Source: Tissierella sp032104385 (GTDB lineage Bacteria > Bacillota > Clostridia > Tissierellales > Tissierellaceae). Taken from it: a stretch of 7,967 nt of DNA. Location of the stretch: positions 1 to 7,967 of the forward strand of contig NZ_DAMCHJ010000031.1 in NCBI RefSeq assembly GCF_032104385.1, read 5' to 3'. A program made the translations under genes and the position numbers. Below the pieces are notes generated by a model. That model saw only the letters and a list, made by a program, of their open reading frames with translations, was not told the origin of the DNA and ran no database searches. Each line of letters opens with the position of its first letter. The stretch's first letter is position 1. Positions 6,702 through 7,967 of the stretch are shown one piece after another.

Positions 6702-6717
6702 CAGCCTCACAGGACTG
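6702..6717 (-). promoter_or_regulatory. PyrR-binding hairpin in the uraA leader
   Basis: The minus strand reads AGTCCTGTGAGGCT (6716-6703), an exact match to the PyrR RNA consensus ARUCCNGNGAGGYU. It folds as a hairpin with stem CAGUC/GGCUG and hexaloop CUGUGA. CUUUU upstream and GAAAG downstream could form the lower stem, which would include the start of the Shine-Dalgarno sequence. No terminator or antiterminator follows, so repression at translation start is the likely mode: PyrR with UMP/UTP would block uraA. Confidence 0.88.
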
Positions 6718-6727
6718 ATTTAAAAGT

Positions 6728-6834
6728 TTATGACCTAACTTAGATGTAAGTGAGCTTTAGTAAGTCAAACACAGCGAGATCCAAATTTGCACAAATGTTA
6801 TGAGTGAACAAATTTGTATTTCAAGACTGCGTAA
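6728..6834 (+). repeat. Structured intergenic repeat, copy B, inside the uraA leader
   Basis: It begins TTATGACCTAACTTAG on the plus strand, the same block as copy A in opposite orientation relative to the window. It shares CTAAGTTAGGTCATAAA (17 nt, as reverse complement), TACTAAAGCTCACT and TTTGAC with copy A, and a TTACGCARTCTTG end with copy C. A hairpin forms from CAAATTTG (6782-6789) and CAAATTTG (6809-6816), each itself palindromic, with a 19-nt loop. A second stem pairs GACTTA with TAGGTC on the minus strand. It fills most of the leader between the uraA promoter and the PyrR site. Confidence 0.72.
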
Positions 6835-6878
6835 GGTCTATATACAACTCAATAAGCTAGTCAATTTTTCCTTCAGTT

Positions 6879-6907
6879 ATTATATCATTGTTTCATTAAT
6901 TATACAA
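6879..6907 (-). promoter_or_regulatory. Probable uraA promoter, extended -10
   Basis: On the minus strand TTGTAT (6907-6902), a 17-nt spacer and TATAAT (6884-6879) preceded by TG one base upstream (TGATATAAT) form an extended -10 promoter. The start near 6872 gives a leader of about 188 nt. A second TATAAT at 6904-6899 lacks a convincing -35. Confidence 0.65.
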
Positions 6908-6932
6908 TGTTTTTTTATAGAAACTTTTCCAT

Positions 6933-6959
6933 AAAAAAGAAGACTTGCTACAGTCTTCT
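6933..6959 (-). terminator. Terminator overlapping the end of the radical SAM gene
   Basis: An 8-bp perfect stem AGAAGACT/AGTCTTCT (6952-6959 with 6938-6945) has the loop GTAGCA, which contains the gene's TAG stop codon. Six T residues follow on the minus strand (6938-6933). The 5' arm encodes the last residues of the protein. Confidence 0.9.
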
Positions 6960-7817
6960 AAATAAATCTTTTTCTTCTAAATTGGCTATCTCCAATCCTT
7001 CTTCTATCTGAGATAGGATTATATCTTTATCCTTAGGTAAGGTTCCTTTTAATGCTACATAATTCGAAGCATGGTTAGACCTAAAAATACAATTCTCTAC
7101 ATTAAGATTTTCGACCATTTTCTTAGTTTCTAGAAGAACTTCTTTAGGCGTTAAGAGAGTAAATTTACCATTTTGTACATCCTTATAAAGAGGAGTGCTT
7201 TCTTCAACTAGCAAAGTAAGAAGTCCTACATAATTGGGATTTATCTCATTAATTATTTTAGCAGACTCTACTGCATGTTCATAGGAGTCTTTCTGTCCTC
7301 CTATTCCAGAAATAAGAGTTACGGAAAGCTCTATACCCGATTTAACCACCATTCTTCCCGCCCTAATCATTTCTTCTCTAGTAACACCTTTTTTGATATC
7401 TTTTAATATTTTATCTGACCCCGATTCTACCCCAAGATATATAATTCCTAACCCTAAAGATTTTAATCTATCTAATTCTTCATCACTCTTAGATAATATG
7501 GCCTTGGGTGAACCATATATCCCTACTCGCTCACATTGTGGAAAAAACTGTTTAATAAAAGAAAAGATTTTTACTAACTCTTCAGTCTTTATTGCTAGTG
7601 CATCTCCATCTGCAATAAAAATTCTTTTCACATATTTATATTTTTCTCTTGCTATCTTAAAATCCTCTATTATTTCATCTGTATTTCTAATCCTAAATTT
7701 TTTATCCTTATACATAGAACAAAATGTACACTTATTGTGAGTACATCCTATAGTAGCTTGAACTATTAGACTATAGGCTTCACTAGGTGGTCTATATAGC
7801 GAACCTTCATATCTCAT
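6948..7817 (-). CDS. Radical SAM protein of unknown function (Elp3-like fold, CX4CX2C cluster motif)
   Basis: This 289-residue cytoplasmic enzyme should carry one [4Fe-4S] cluster that cleaves S-adenosylmethionine to make a 5'-deoxyadenosyl radical. The cluster cysteines are Cys25, Cys30 and Cys33 in GCTHNKCTFCSMYK; the first gap is four residues, not the usual three. ADGDAL (69-74) follows the second strand, and GVESGSDKILKDIKKG (129-144) is the Elp3/MiaB-like SAM-binding segment. VTLISGIGG (166-174) is the next glycine-rich strand. RSNHASNYVALKGTLPKDK (246-264) is a conserved tail I associate with this subfamily. There is no B12-binding, TRAM or SPASM-like extra domain. GAGGTGAT (7828-7821) fixes the ATG start. 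The substrate is unknown. It has its own terminator; no clear promoter is visible between it and the upstream terminator. Confidence 0.87.
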   Translation of the reverse strand: MRYEGSLYRPPSEAYSLIVQATIGCTHNKCTFCSMYKDKKFRIRNTDEIIEDFKIAREKYKYVKRIFIADGDALAIKTEELVKIFSFIKQFFPQCERVGIYGSPKAILSKSDEELDRLKSLGLGIIYLGVESGSDKILKDIKKGVTREEMIRAGRMVVKSGIELSVTLISGIGGQKDSYEHAVESAKIINEINPNYVGLLTLLVEESTPLYKDVQNGKFTLLTPKEVLLETKKMVENLNVENCIFRSNHASNYVALKGTLPKDKDIILSQIEEGLEIANLEEKDLFRRL

Positions 7818-7839
7818 ACTATCACCTCATATCACAAAT

Positions 7840-7914
7840 TTACGCAATCTTGCAACTCAAATCTATTTATTCACTGTGCTTGTATAGATTAACGCTCCCT
7901 AAGTTAGGTTATAA
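7840..7914 (-). repeat. Structured intergenic repeat, copy C (short form)
   Basis: It ends at the terminator with TTATAACCTAACTTAG (minus strand, from 7914), one change from copies A and B, and shares TTACGCAATCTTG (7840-7852) with the far end of copy B. The segment matching TTTGAC..TACTAAAGCTCACT is missing, so it is an internally deleted form. Arms AATCTAT (7860-7866) and ATAGATT (7884-7890) form a perfect 7-bp hairpin with a 17-nt loop, in the same place as the hairpins of the other copies but with different arm sequence. It lies in the region upstream of the radical SAM gene. Confidence 0.6.
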
Positions 7915-7949
7915 AAAAGCCCTACTACGACCAACGTAATAGAGCTTTT
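7913..7949 (-). terminator. Terminator of an upstream gene outside the window
   Basis: A 15-bp stem (7915-7929 with 7935-7949) with a 5-nt loop is followed on the minus strand by six T residues (7918-7913). Two positions are G-U pairs in the minus-strand RNA but would be A-C mismatches in the plus-strand RNA, so it is better suited to ending a minus-strand transcript from the right of the window. The remaining bases to 7967 show nothing recognisable. Confidence 0.85.
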
Positions 7950-7967
7950 TATTAATTTTATGTAGCC

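Noticed and set aside
6740..6775. TTGACT inside repeat copy B (minus strand) as a promoter -35 for uraA
   Set aside because: The hexamer 17 bases downstream is ATCTAA, which does not resemble a -10 box, and the related copy A also lacks one.
6899..6904. Another TATAAT upstream of uraA as the main promoter
   Set aside because: No -35-like hexamer lies 16-18 bases upstream, whereas the TATAAT at 6884-6879 has TTGTAT at 17 bases and an extended TG.
1..7967. CRISPR array, phage, defence or toxin-antitoxin system
   Set aside because: No regularly spaced direct repeats, integrase, transposase or small paired genes are present; the only repeats are three distant, imperfect copies.

Overview
The window is a low-GC, A+T-rich stretch from a Gram-positive anaerobe, most likely a clostridial or Tissierellia-type Firmicute. 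The evidence is strong AGGAGG-type ribosome binding sites, TTGACA/TATAAT promoters, a T-box leader, a cobalamin riboswitch, a PyrR-binding leader and U-tract terminators. The species cannot be named from the sequence. All five full-length genes and every leader are on the minus strand, so the window reads right to left.

Layout in transcription order. A terminator (7913-7949) ends an upstream gene outside the window. A radical SAM protein of unknown function follows (6948-7817); its terminator contains its own stop codon. A uracil permease, uraA (5425-6684), comes next, with a promoter, a leader of about 190 nt and a PyrR-binding hairpin directly against the Shine-Dalgarno sequence. Then comes a probable two-gene operon: an HI0933/YhiN-family flavoprotein (3904-5130) and an SAF-domain, homoserine-dehydrogenase-like oxidoreductase (2597-3886). 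A cobalamin riboswitch with a terminator platform (2283-2537) then controls a BtuC-type permease and a BtuD-type ATPase (377-2247). Last is a T-box leader (89-335) whose specifier reads AUC (isoleucine). It should control a gene just left of the window, probably ileS.

Three unrelated RNA switches sit within 7 kb: a tRNA-Ile T-box, a B12 riboswitch and a PyrR site. The spacing is very tight. The oxidoreductase runs straight into the B12 promoter, and the ATPase runs straight into the T-box promoter, with no terminator of its own visible in either case. The terminators of the switches may therefore also end the upstream transcripts.

The least explained element is a family of three imperfect, structured intergenic repeats (1-90, 6728-6834, 7840-7914). 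Each carries a hairpin whose arms differ in sequence between copies but still pair, and each abuts a terminator or regulatory hairpin. I see no defence system, prophage, insertion sequence or CRISPR array. The genes themselves are ordinary housekeeping and transport functions plus two poorly characterised oxidoreductases and a radical SAM protein.
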